Assembly (NCBI GenBank): GCA_023416965.1
Contig: JAEZGJ010000084.1
Coordinates: forward strand, 1-18,515
DNA from: Pseudomonadota bacterium
Lineage (GTDB): Bacteria > Pseudomonadota > Alphaproteobacteria > Rhizobiales > Phreatobacteraceae
DNA length: 18,515 nucleotides
Reading direction: 5' to 3'
The position numbers and the translations under genes were made by a program. The notes beneath the pieces are model-generated. The model saw only the letters and a list, made by a program, of their open reading frames with translations. It ran no database searches and was not told where the DNA came from. Each line of letters starts with the position of its first letter. Position 1 is the first letter of the stretch. Below, piece after piece: positions 8,017-14,786 of this stretch.

Positions 8017-8682
8017 TTAATGTCCGAGCCTGTGCTCGAGCCGGCTGACCAGCCGGACGATGGGCCACAGGACGATGAGGTAGAGGAAGGCGGCGAGGAC
8101 GATGGGGGAGGTGTTGTAGGTCACGCTCCGCGCCATGTCGGCGGCGTAGAGGAGCTCGGTGAAGGAGACGACCGAGGCGATGGAGGTGAGCTTGATCACC
8201 TCCACCGTGTTGGACACGAGGTCCGGCAGCACGTTGCGGCTCGCCTGCGGGAGCACCACGTGGCGATAGGTCTGCGCCCATGTCAGCCCGGTCGAGCGCG
8301 CCGCCTCCCACTGCCCCTTGCCGACCGATTCGATGCCGGCGCGGAAGATCTCGCCGTAGAAGGAGGAGGCGTTGAGCAGGAAGGCGATGCAAACCGCGGT
8401 GAACGGGGTCATCCGGATGCCGGCAAACGGCAGGCCCGAATAGATGACGATCAGCAGCACCAGCGGCGGCACGGCGCGGAAGAAGTCGACATAGGCCTTG
8501 GTGAGGAGCCGCAGCGCCCGCGAATGCGAGATCGAGCCCGTCGCCACCACCAGGCCGCCGGCAAGCCCGAGCGGGATCACGGCAAGGCAGAGCAGCAGCG
8601 TCATCTGCGCGCCGCCGAAGATGATCGGCCAGGCCTGCCGCATGATGTCGAAATTCAGGAACTGGAAGAGAAAGATCTCCAT
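8017..8682 (-). CDS. Polar amino acid ABC transporter permease (second)
   Basis: This 221-residue inner-membrane protein belongs to the HisM/GlnP class. The EAA loop that docks on the ATPase is at residues 126-128, in GKGQWEAARSTGLT, followed by HVVLPQA. FFRAVPPLVLLIVIYSGLP (67-85) is the conserved segment of these permeases. The ATG at 8682 shares its A with the TGA of the preceding permease gene (TGATG), so translation is very likely coupled; GAGGG lies just upstream. It should form a heterodimer with the permease encoded at 8682-9365. It differs from that partner outside the EAA region, so the pair is not a recent duplication. Confidence 0.93.
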   Translation of the reverse strand: MEIFLFQFLNFDIMRQAWPIIFGGAQMTLLLCLAVIPLGLAGGLVVATGSISHSRALRLLTKAYVDFFRAVPPLVLLIVIYSGLPFAGIRMTPFTAVCIAFLLNASSFYGEIFRAGIESVGKGQWEAARSTGLTWAQTYRHVVLPQASRNVLPDLVSNTVEVIKLTSIASVVSFTELLYAADMARSVTYNTSPIVLAAFLYLIVLWPIVRLVSRLEHRLGH

Positions 8683-9365
8683 CACGCCCTCTTCCAGGCG
8701 AAGCGGCGCTCGATCCACGAGCCGAGGGCGACCACCGGCACGAAGATGACGACATAGGCGACGGCGGCCATCATCAGCGGCGTCGCATTGCCCGACAGCG
8801 ACATGGCCGACGTGCCCTGGTTCATGATCTCGCCAACCCCGATCACCGTGCCGAGGGCGGTGTTCTTGGTGACCGCGATGGTGCGGTTGGTCAGCGGCGG
8901 CACGCAGATGCGGATCGCCTGCGGCAGGATCACCGAGGTCAGGGTCTGCCAGTGGCTGAGGCCGGTGGAGCGCGCCGCCTCCCACTGGCCCTTGCGCACC
9001 GAGACGATGCCCGACCAGAAGATCTCCTCGGCGAAGGCCGCCAGCACCAGTGACAGCACCAGCCACAGCACCGCGAAGCCGGAAATGTTGATCCCGAGGT
9101 TCGGCAGGCCGAAATAGACGATGAGGATGGCGACCAGCGGCGGCAGGGCGCGGAACATGTCGACGAAGACGATGATCGGCGCATTGGCAAGGCGCGAGCG
9201 GTAGCTGCGGATCACCGCCAGGGCGAGACCGAGGGCGAGACCCGTGATCACCACCGCCAGGGCGATCTCCAGCGTCACCGCGATCCCCGAGAGGATGTCG
9301 GGCCAGTAGCGGGCGATGAGCTCCGGCTTCAAGAAGGCGTCCTGGAAGCGCTCGAGGCCGGTCAT
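8682..9365 (-). CDS. Polar amino acid ABC transporter permease (first)
   Basis: The 227-residue product is a HisM/GlnP-type permease. It shows the FVDMFRALPPLVAILIVYFGLP segment in residues 67-88 and the EAA loop at 129-131 (KGQWEAARSTGLS), followed by VILPQAIR. The sequence TNRTIAVTKNTALGTVIGVGE near residue 160 matches the family's late helix. ATG 9365 was chosen because MTGLERF begins the normal N-terminal amphipathic stretch; the longer frame up to 9521 is only an overlap with the ATPase gene. The ribosome site is poor here. The gene begins 22 bp after the ATPase stop and ends in a TGATG junction with the next permease. Confidence 0.93.
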   Translation of the reverse strand: MTGLERFQDAFLKPELIARYWPDILSGIAVTLEIALAVVITGLALGLALAVIRSYRSRLANAPIIVFVDMFRALPPLVAILIVYFGLPNLGINISGFAVLWLVLSLVLAAFAEEIFWSGIVSVRKGQWEAARSTGLSHWQTLTSVILPQAIRICVPPLTNRTIAVTKNTALGTVIGVGEIMNQGTSAMSLSGNATPLMMAAVAYVVIFVPVVALGSWIERRFAWKRA

Positions 9366-9387
9366 GAGAGTTTCACGACGCTGGAGG

Positions 9388-10122
9388 TCACCGCGACAGC
9401 TCCCCGACGAAGTCCCGGGTGCGCGGATGCTGCGGGTTGCCGAAGATCTCCGCCGGCGTGCCCTGTTCGAGGATCTCGCCATCCGCCATGAAGACGATGC
9501 GGTCGGCAGCGTCGCGGGCAAAGCGCATCTCGTGGCTGACCACGACCATCGTCATCCCGGCGGCCTTGAGGTCACGCATGACGCCGAGCACCGCACCGAC
9601 GAGTTCCGGATCGAGGGCGGAGGTCGGCTCGTCGAACAGCATGATCTTCGGCTCAAGCGCCAGGGCGCGGGCGATGGCGACGCGCTGCTGCTGACCGCCG
9701 GAGAGTTCGGAGGGGTAGCTCGGCGCCTTCTCCTTCAGTCCGACCCGCTCCAGCGCCGCCAGGCCGATCGCCTCGGCTTCGTCGCGGCTCTTGCCGAGGA
9801 CCTTGCGCAGCGCCAGCGTCACGTTTCCGAGCGCGGTCATGTGCGGATAGAGGTTGAAGGCCTGGAACACCATGCCGATCTGCCGGCGCATGGCGTTGAT
9901 ATCGGTGCCCCGAGCCATGAGGTCGACGCCGTCCACCACCACCTGGCCCGCCGTCGGCTCCTCCAGCCGGTTGCAGCAGCGCAGCATGGTCGACTTGCCC
10001 GAGCCGGACGGGCCGATGATGAAGACCAGCTCCCGCGCGGCGACGGAGAAGTCGATGCCGCGCAGGATTTCGGTGGTGCCGAAGCTCTTTCTCAGGCCCC
10101 GGACGTCGAGCAGTGCGGACAT
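9388..10122 (-). CDS. Polar amino acid ABC transporter ATPase
   Basis: The 244-residue protein is the nucleotide-binding subunit of the importer, of the GlnQ/HisP type. All ATPase motifs are intact: Walker A GPSGSGKST (37-45), Q-loop Gln87 in VFQAFNLYPHMT, signature LSGGQQQR (140-147), Walker B IMLFDEP (160-166), D-loop SALDP and switch His197 in VVVSHEM. It works as a dimer on the cytoplasmic face, contacting the EAA loops of the two permeases. The ATG at 10122 overlaps the TGA of the solute-binding protein gene by one base. Motif order and length (about 240-250 residues) are standard for the class. Confidence 0.96.
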   Translation of the reverse strand: MSALLDVRGLRKSFGTTEILRGIDFSVAARELVFIIGPSGSGKSTMLRCCNRLEEPTAGQVVVDGVDLMARGTDINAMRRQIGMVFQAFNLYPHMTALGNVTLALRKVLGKSRDEAEAIGLAALERVGLKEKAPSYPSELSGGQQQRVAIARALALEPKIMLFDEPTSALDPELVGAVLGVMRDLKAAGMTMVVVSHEMRFARDAADRIVFMADGEILEQGTPAEIFGNPQHPRTRDFVGELSR

Positions 10123-10958
10123 CAGCAGCGCGGCTCGCGGACGGTCGCGTCATAGCCCGGAAGGCCGGGAACGCCGGAGCCGGGGAAGATGGTGGCGGCG
10201 GCCGAATCCGGCCGCGGCGCGATGCCGAACCACTTCTCGAAGATCTTGGCCATGGTGCCGTCCTTCTTGATGCACTCGATGGCGTTCTCGACCATGTCGC
10301 GGGTGGCGGTGTCGCCGTTGCGCGCCGGCACGGCCCAGACGAGGCCGGTCTTGTGCAGGTAGTCGAGCTTGATCTGCGGGTTGTTCTTCACCGCGAAGGC
10401 GGCGACCGTCTCGGCCGTCACGTTGGCCACGGCTCGCCCGGCGATGACCGCCTGAACCGCGTCGGTCTGCGTGCCGAAGGCCTCCACGCGCCAGCCCACG
10501 CTCGCCTCCATGGACTTCGCCCAGCTCTCGTAGGCCGAGCCGCGGTTCACCGAGACGACCTTGCCGCGCATCGACGCGAGATCGGTGATGGGAGCATCGC
10601 CCCGGCGGGTGATGAGGCGGAAGTCGGTGTCGAGATAGCCCTCTGTGAACAGCATGCTCGTGGCGCGCTCCGGCGTCGCCGTCACCGGCGCCATCACGAA
10701 GTCGTAGGTTCCGGCATTGAGCGCCGGGATGATGCCGGAGAACTGGGTCGAGGTGATCTCGATCGGGCGGCCGAGCCGCTTGCCGATCTCGTTGGCGAGG
10801 TCGACGTTGAAGCCCTGGATGCCGCCGCCGGCGAGGTTCGGGAAGGCGTGGGGGGCGAAGGTGCCGTCGACCGCAGTCTTGATCGGCGCCTGCGCCAGGG
10901 CCTGTCCGGTCATGAGCGCCGCGAGGCCTGCGGCGGTGAGGATGGTGCGGAGCATCAT
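10122..10958 (-). CDS. Family 3 solute-binding protein of a polar amino acid ABC importer
   Basis: The product has 278 residues from the first of two adjacent ATG codons (10958 and 10955); GAGGG lies 6 nt before the first. Residues 1-22 are a Sec signal peptide (LRTILTAAGLAALMTGQALA) with an ALA-QA cleavage site, so the protein is periplasmic. The core fits SBP_bac_3: IQGFNVDLANEIGKRLGR, then STQFSGIIPALNAGTYDFVMAPVTATPERA, DLRGK-like SMRGKVVSVNRGSAYE, and the late segment GTMAKIFEKWFG. This family binds amino acids and related small polar molecules. The conserved ligand-site arginine is in TATPERA. The C-terminus carries an extra Pro/Gly-rich tail of about 25 residues ending in Cys. It is the first gene of the operon. 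The exact ligand is unknown; the amidase at the operon's end suggests an N-carbamoyl or ureido compound. Confidence 0.93.
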   Translation of the reverse strand: MMLRTILTAAGLAALMTGQALAQAPIKTAVDGTFAPHAFPNLAGGGIQGFNVDLANEIGKRLGRPIEITSTQFSGIIPALNAGTYDFVMAPVTATPERATSMLFTEGYLDTDFRLITRRGDAPITDLASMRGKVVSVNRGSAYESWAKSMEASVGWRVEAFGTQTDAVQAVIAGRAVANVTAETVAAFAVKNNPQIKLDYLHKTGLVWAVPARNGDTATRDMVENAIECIKKDGTMAKIFEKWFGIAPRPDSAAATIFPGSGVPGLPGYDATVREPRC

Positions 10959-11033
10959 GGAAACCCTCTGTTGAAAGACCGCTCTGGCGGCGGCAGGGGG
11001 CAACGTAACCACGCGAAAATCGGCACCTCAATA

Positions 11034-11079
11034 TCATTGACGATGAATAATCGGCAGAAGCATATAATGTGCAATTATA
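11034..11079. promoter_or_regulatory. Divergent control region with two LysR-type T-N11-A palindromes
   Basis: The 152-bp gap between the importer operon (minus) and lysR (plus) is the most AT-rich stretch nearby. TATAAT-gtgca-ATTATA at 11063-11079 is a perfect inverted repeat holding a T-N11-A core at 11065-11077. TCAT-tgacg-ATGA at 11034-11046 is a second T-N11-A palindrome. Their centres are 31 bp apart, about three helical turns, on one face of the DNA. LysR regulators typically bind a recognition and an activation site of this form. TTGACG at 11037-11042 and TATAAT at 11063-11068 could be lysR promoter elements, but the 20-bp spacer is long. TTGCAC (11073 down to 11068) may be a -35 for the operon. 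Confidence 0.5.
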
Positions 11080-11110
11080 CTGCCCGGTCCGTGGGCACGA
11101 GGGATTGCCC

Positions 11111-12019
11111 ATGCTCAACCTGCGCCAGCTGGAAATCTTCCGGGAGGTGATCCGCTGCCAGACGACGGTCGGCGCGGCCGAGGCGCTCGCCATCTCGCAG
11201 CCGGCCGTCTCCAACGCCATCAAGCAGATCGAGGCGCAGCTCGGCCTGCCTCTCTTCGACCGCATCGGCAACCGCCTGGTACCGACCGCCGAGGCCCAGG
11301 AGGTGATGCGCGGCTCGGAGCCGATCTTCTCGCTCTACCGCGCCTTCTCCCAGAAGCTGAAGGATCTCCGCGACACGCGGACGGGGAGCCTGCGCGTGCT
11401 CTCCACCCCCGCCCTCGCCAATGCCCTGGTGCCGCGGGCCCTGAAGGCCTTTCTCGCCACCAGGCCCGACATGCATGTCTTCTTCGACGTGCGCCGCACG
11501 CCCGGCGTCGTTGAAGGCGTCGAGACCGGCTTCGTCGACCTCGGCTTCTCGCTGTCGCCGCAGCCGCGGCCGGGCATCGAGGCGCATGCCATCTGCACGG
11601 GGCAGATGGTCTGCGTCTGCCCGCCGGACCATCCGCTTGCGGATCGCTCGGAAATCTCTGCCGCCGACCTCGCCGCCCATCCGCTCATCGGTTTCGAGCC
11701 GGGCACCCCGCTCGGATTCGCCCTCGCCCAGGGCTTCTGGACGCCGGCCCTGCAGGAGCGCGTCATGGTCGAGACCCGCTACAGCGGCACGGCCTGCCTC
11801 CTCGCCGAGAGCGGCGTCGGCGTCGCCGTGGTCGATTCCTTCGCCGTGGTCGGCGGCCGCTATGATCTCGTCTTCCGCCCGCTCAGCCCGCGCGTGCCGA
11901 TCCGGGCCTTCGCGCTGACGGCGCGCGGCCAGCCGCCGAAGCGTGTGGTGCGCGCCTTCCTGAAGGAGGTCGAGGCCAGCGCCGTGCGTTTCGCCGATCC
12001 CTTCGGAGCGCACCCGTGA
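11111..12019 (+). CDS. LysR family transcriptional regulator
   Basis: The 302-residue protein has the LysR layout. An N-terminal helix-turn-helix sits at about residues 18-41 (TTVGAAEALAISQPAVSNAIKQIE), followed by LGLPLFDRIGNRLVPTAEA. A periplasmic-binding-protein-like effector domain starts at about residue 90 (GSLRVLSTPALANALVPRAL). ATG 11111 is preferred over 11069 because MLNLRQLEIF is the usual LysR start and GAGGGA lies 6-8 nt upstream. It diverges from the importer-amidase operon, the classic arrangement in which a LysR protein controls the neighbouring operon and itself. The inducer is probably the imported compound or a breakdown product. The domain has the common features of regulators of amino acid catabolism, but no specific match is recognised. 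Confidence 0.93.
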   Translation: MLNLRQLEIFREVIRCQTTVGAAEALAISQPAVSNAIKQIEAQLGLPLFDRIGNRLVPTAEAQEVMRGSEPIFSLYRAFSQKLKDLRDTRTGSLRVLSTPALANALVPRALKAFLATRPDMHVFFDVRRTPGVVEGVETGFVDLGFSLSPQPRPGIEAHAICTGQMVCVCPPDHPLADRSEISAADLAAHPLIGFEPGTPLGFALAQGFWTPALQERVMVETRYSGTACLLAESGVGVAVVDSFAVVGGRYDLVFRPLSPRVPIRAFALTARGQPPKRVVRAFLKEVEASAVRFADPFGAHP

Positions 12020-12121
12020 CCGGCCGGGCATGGAAGCCTTGCGGCTGCCGGCTTTGACCGGCACCCTCGATCCGTGCCATCGGCAGCGTCGAAACGCTCT
12101 CCCCTGACGAGGACAAAAGCC

Positions 12122-13069
12122 ATGAAGGCGAACGGAACCGACCTCACCACCGCCAGCGGCGTCTATGTGATCGCGGCGACGCCGTTCCACGACGACGGCC
12201 GCATCGACGAGAAGTCGACGGACTCGATGGTCGATTTCTACCGCGCCTGCGGCGCCGACGGCCTCACCATCCTCGGTGTGATGGGCGAGGCGCCGAAGCT
12301 CGCCGCCGAGGAATCGGTGGCGATCTCCAAGCAGATCATCCAGCGCGCCGGCCCCTCCATGCCGGTCATCGTCGGCGTCTCGGCCCCGGGCTTCGCCGCC
12401 ATGCGCTCGCTCGCCCGCACGGTGATGGATGCCGGCGCCGCCGGCGTCATGATCGCCCCGCCCAACACCCTGCGCACCGACGACCAGATCATCGGCTACT
12501 ATAAGCAGGCGGTGGATGCGATCGGCGACGACGTGCCCTTCTGCATCCAGGACTTCCCCATCACCTTCTCGGTGGTGATGAGCCCGAAGGTCATCCGCTC
12601 CATCATCCAGGAACTGCCCTCCTGCGTCATGCTGAAGCACGAGGACTGGCCGGGCCTCGAGAAGATCTCGACCCTGCGCGGCTTCGAGGCCGACGGCTCC
12701 ATGCGCCACGTCTCCATCCTCTGCGGCAATGGCGGCCTCTTCCTCGACTTCGAATGCGAGCGCGGCGCCGACGGCGCCATGACCGGCTACGCCTTCCCGG
12801 ACATGCTGGTGGACGTTGTCCGGCTGCAGAAGGCCGGCAAGCGCGACGCCGCCCACGACCTCTTCGACGCCCATCTGCCGCTGATCCGCTACGAGCAGCA
12901 GCCCGGCGCCGGCCTCGCCGTCCGCAAGTACCTCCTCAAGAAGCGCGGCGTCATCGCCTCCGAGGCCCAGCGCAAGCCGAGCTCCCCGCTCTCGGCAAAG
13001 GCGCGCGCCGAGGTCGACTACCTCTTCGACCGCCTGTCGAAGCTCGACGCTCGCGCCAAGGCGGCGTGA
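12122..13069 (+). CDS. DHDPS/N-acetylneuraminate lyase family protein, non-canonical active site
   Basis: The 315-residue protein is a class I aldolase-type TIM barrel of the DapA family. GVYVIAATPFHDDGRID (13-29) is the family's N-terminal strand, and Lys172 in VMLKHEDWPG is the expected Schiff-base lysine. The DapA catalytic triad is absent: GTTGE is GVMGE (52-56), and YNVP is QDFP (143-146). The stretch after PP at 113-114 has no Tyr pair matching Tyr106/Tyr107. The C-terminus also extends about 20 residues beyond DapA. It is thus unlikely to make dihydrodipicolinate and should act as a lyase, hydratase or dehydratase on another 2-oxo acid. ATG 12122 follows GAGGA and is preferred over 12074. 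It lies 102 bp after lysR on the same strand and may belong to its regulon. Confidence 0.85.
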   Translation: MKANGTDLTTASGVYVIAATPFHDDGRIDEKSTDSMVDFYRACGADGLTILGVMGEAPKLAAEESVAISKQIIQRAGPSMPVIVGVSAPGFAAMRSLARTVMDAGAAGVMIAPPNTLRTDDQIIGYYKQAVDAIGDDVPFCIQDFPITFSVVMSPKVIRSIIQELPSCVMLKHEDWPGLEKISTLRGFEADGSMRHVSILCGNGGLFLDFECERGADGAMTGYAFPDMLVDVVRLQKAGKRDAAHDLFDAHLPLIRYEQQPGAGLAVRKYLLKKRGVIASEAQRKPSSPLSAKARAEVDYLFDRLSKLDARAKAA

Positions 13070-13101
13070 GCCGGCAGACGGACCGAATTCCCTGTCTGCG
13101 A

Positions 13102-13134
13102 GGGCCGCCGGGACACCGGCGGCCCTTTGCTTTC
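13102..13134 (+). terminator. Rho-independent terminator after the DHDPS-like gene
   Basis: A perfect 10-bp stem, GGGCCGCCGG (13102-13111) with CCGGCGGCCC (13116-13125), closes a GACA tetraloop. It is followed by TTTGCTTT. It lies 32 bp after the stop codon at 13069 and separates the LysR/DHDPS-like unit from arfB. Confidence 0.85.
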
Positions 13135-13157
13135 GGGTGTGCTGCAGAGCGGAAGTG

Positions 13158-13176
13158 CGTCCGCTTGTTGCGGACG
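13158..13176 (+). other. Short hairpin upstream of arfB
   Basis: CGTCCGC (13158-13164) and GCGGACG (13170-13176) form a 7-bp stem around TTGTT, ending 26 bp before the arfB start. No T run follows, so it is not a typical terminator. It may shape the arfB leader or overlap its promoter; a TTGTTG-N17-GACAAT pair (13165-13193) would put transcription almost at the start codon. Only the repeat itself is certain. Confidence 0.3.
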
Positions 13177-13202
13177 GCCGCCGCTGCGACAATGCCGGCA
13201 TC

Positions 13203-13631
13203 ATGGCCGATCCGATCCCCGTCACACCCTTCCTCGACCTGAACGCCGACGACATCAGCTACAGCTTCGTCCGGGCGTCCGGCCCCGGCGGGCAGAACGT
13301 CAACAAGGTGTCGACCGCCTGCGAGCTGCGCTACAACCTTGCCGGCTCCGCCCTTCCTCCCGACGTCAAGGCGCGGCTCGTCCCGCTCGCCGGCTCGCGG
13401 CTGACGAAGGACGGCGTCATCGTCATCCAGGCCGACCGCTTCCGCTCGCAGGACATGAACCGCGAGGATGCGCTGGCGCGCCTCGTCGAGATGGTGGCGA
13501 AAGCTGCGGTGCGCCCCAAGCGACGCATCGCCACCAGGCCCACCCGCGCCTCCAAGGAGCGGCGGCTGGAGGGCAAGCAGAAGCGCTCGGGTGTCAAGAA
13601 GATGCGGCAGGGCAAGCCGGGACTGGAATGA
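13203..13631 (+). CDS. arfB: Alternative ribosome-rescue factor ArfB (YaeJ), peptidyl-tRNA hydrolase
   Basis: ArfB enters the empty A site of ribosomes stalled at the end of broken mRNAs and releases the nascent peptide without a stop codon. The product has 142 residues, near the 140 of E. coli ArfB, and much shorter than release factors RF1/RF2. The catalytic GGQ is at 29-31, in ASGPGGQNVNKVST. The lysine/arginine-rich C-terminal tail (about 107-140, with RPTRASKERRLEGKQKR) is the part that occupies the mRNA tunnel, as expected for ArfB. ATG 13203 gives the normal N-terminus; the frame opens further up to 13137 but enters the terminator region. No clear ribosome site precedes the ATG. It is a single-gene unit between a terminator and the convergent dgoK. 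Confidence 0.94.
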   Translation: MADPIPVTPFLDLNADDISYSFVRASGPGGQNVNKVSTACELRYNLAGSALPPDVKARLVPLAGSRLTKDGVIVIQADRFRSQDMNREDALARLVEMVAKAAVRPKRRIATRPTRASKERRLEGKQKRSGVKKMRQGKPGLE

Positions 13632-13753
13632 GCCTGCCGATGACGGCCCCGGCAGCCCGCCGGGCGCAGTCGTCGACCATGGCGAAAACATACCAGGTCA
13701 GCGTCACGCTGTCAAGGATATTAATCCTATGGCGTCAAGCCCTGGACTGTCTC
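13632..13753. other. Convergent gap between arfB and dgoK
   Basis: This 122-bp gap holds no gene I can support. It contains one AT-rich patch with an inverted repeat, AGGAT (13715-13719) - ATTA - ATCCT (13724-13728). It is not followed by a T run in either direction, so termination here is unproven. Confidence 0.4.
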
Positions 13754-14659
13754 TCACACCAGCCCCGCCGCCCTGGCGATCCGGTACTGCCCGGCGAAGG
13801 CCGAATCGAACGGCGCGGTCTCATGCGGCATTCCCAGCACGTCCAGCGCCGCCGCATAGCGCGCCGCCAGCGCCTCGCCGCCGACGATCACCACCGGCCC
13901 GCCGACATCAGGGGCGAAGCTCCGCGCCTCGGCGATCTCCGTGCCGATCATCAACCCCGACAGCCGCTCGGCCGTTTCCTGCGCCGGGAAATCACCCATC
14001 AGGCTTCCCGCCCGCTGGCGGAACAGCTTGCCGAGCAGGCCTGCGCCGCCCTCCGCCGCGCCGACGGCGACGCCCGCCGCGAAGGCCTCCGGCGCCTCCA
14101 CAGCCTCCGCGGTCGTCAGCTTCAGCACCGTGTGGTCCCTCAGTGCCGCGAAGGCGTCGCCCGTCATGGCCGAGCGGAAGGCGGTGATCCGCCCGTCCTC
14201 GACCCGGACCCATTTCGAATGGGTGCCGGGCATGACGGCGAGCCGCGTCCCCGCGAGGGCGAGCCCGGCGATCTGCGTCTCTTCGCCGCGCATCACGTCC
14301 GGCGCGCCGTCGGGGTTGCGGTAGGAGAGCCCCGTGACGAAGGCGATGCGCCGGCCCCTGGCGGTGGTCCTGTGCGCCAGGGCCGCGGCGAGGTCCCCCG
14401 CGCCCGCCGGGCAGGGCAGGTAGGGCGTCTCCACCCAGCCGGTGCGGCTGGTGACCATGCCCGACGCGATCACCGGCAGCGTGGCGGCATCCCAGCCGGC
14501 GACGGCGCGCTCCAGCACCCCCTCGAAATCGCGGTCCGGCACGGAGAGCAGACCCTCGCCGGACGCCGTCCGGTCGATGATGCTGCCGTCCGCGTCCAGC
14601 AGCGCGGCGCGGAGGGAAGTGGTGCCCCAGTCGACCCCGATCAGCTTCGCCGTTCCCAT
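13754..14659 (-). CDS. dgoK: 2-dehydro-3-deoxygalactonokinase
   Basis: DgoK phosphorylates 2-keto-3-deoxygalactonate at C6 with ATP in the De Ley-Doudoroff route of galactose/galactonate breakdown. The protein has 301 residues from ATG 14659, preceded by GGGAGGACGG; an upstream in-frame start at 14686 is less likely. Family marks are the N-terminal phosphate loop IGVDWGTTSLRA (7-18), ASGMVTSRTGWVETPYL (65-81), DVMRGEETQ (121-129), PGTHSKW (144-150) and a late VIVGGEALAARYAAAL. DgoK is often encoded next to the aldolase DgoA, yet here it stands alone between arfB and fhs. A DHDPS-fold lyase gene lies about 0.7 kb away on the other strand. A kinase of a related keto-deoxy acid cannot be excluded. 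Confidence 0.93.
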   Translation of the reverse strand: MGTAKLIGVDWGTTSLRAALLDADGSIIDRTASGEGLLSVPDRDFEGVLERAVAGWDAATLPVIASGMVTSRTGWVETPYLPCPAGAGDLAAALAHRTTARGRRIAFVTGLSYRNPDGAPDVMRGEETQIAGLALAGTRLAVMPGTHSKWVRVEDGRITAFRSAMTGDAFAALRDHTVLKLTTAEAVEAPEAFAAGVAVGAAEGGAGLLGKLFRQRAGSLMGDFPAQETAERLSGLMIGTEIAEARSFAPDVGGPVVIVGGEALAARYAAALDVLGMPHETAPFDSAFAGQYRIARAAGLV

Positions 14660-14708
14660 CCGTCCTCCCCGGCCGCCGTGGCGCATGGCCTGCTCACGGG
14701 TTGTCCCC

Positions 14709-14744
14709 TTGCATGCGCCGGCGGCGTCGATTTAATCGCGCCGC
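14709..14744 (+). promoter_or_regulatory. Probable fhs promoter with an overlapping bulged inverted repeat
   Basis: TTGCAT (14709-14714), a 16-bp spacer and TTTAAT (14731-14736) form a plausible sigma-70 pair 51 bp before fhs. The -10 matches 5 of 6 consensus bases, but the -35 matches only 3. The -10 sits in the centre of an inverted repeat: GCGGCG (14721-14726), a T bulge, CGATT (14728-14732), T, AATCG (14734-14738), CGCCGC (14739-14744). A protein bound here would block the promoter. The repeat is seen; promoter and operator roles are inferred. Confidence 0.4.
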
Positions 14745-14786
14745 ACTATACCGCAGTCGGCTCCTCTCCCAGCGCAGATATCACCC

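Noticed and set aside
7064..8755. Possible permease-amidase fusion, since the amidase frame is open through the upstream permease gene
   Set aside because: The upstream part is a shifted reading of the permease, and the amidase has its own ATG at 7999 with an AGGAGA ribosome site.
12046..12063. Hairpin TGCCGG/CCGGCA after lysR as a terminator
   Set aside because: A 6-bp stem with no T run; it may not stop transcription into the DHDPS-like gene.
11075..13255. A 726-codon open frame on the minus strand across lysR and the DHDPS-like gene
   Set aside because: It is antisense to two well-recognised genes, has a low-complexity Gly/Ala/Arg/His-rich translation and no family motif; such frames are expected in GC-rich DNA.
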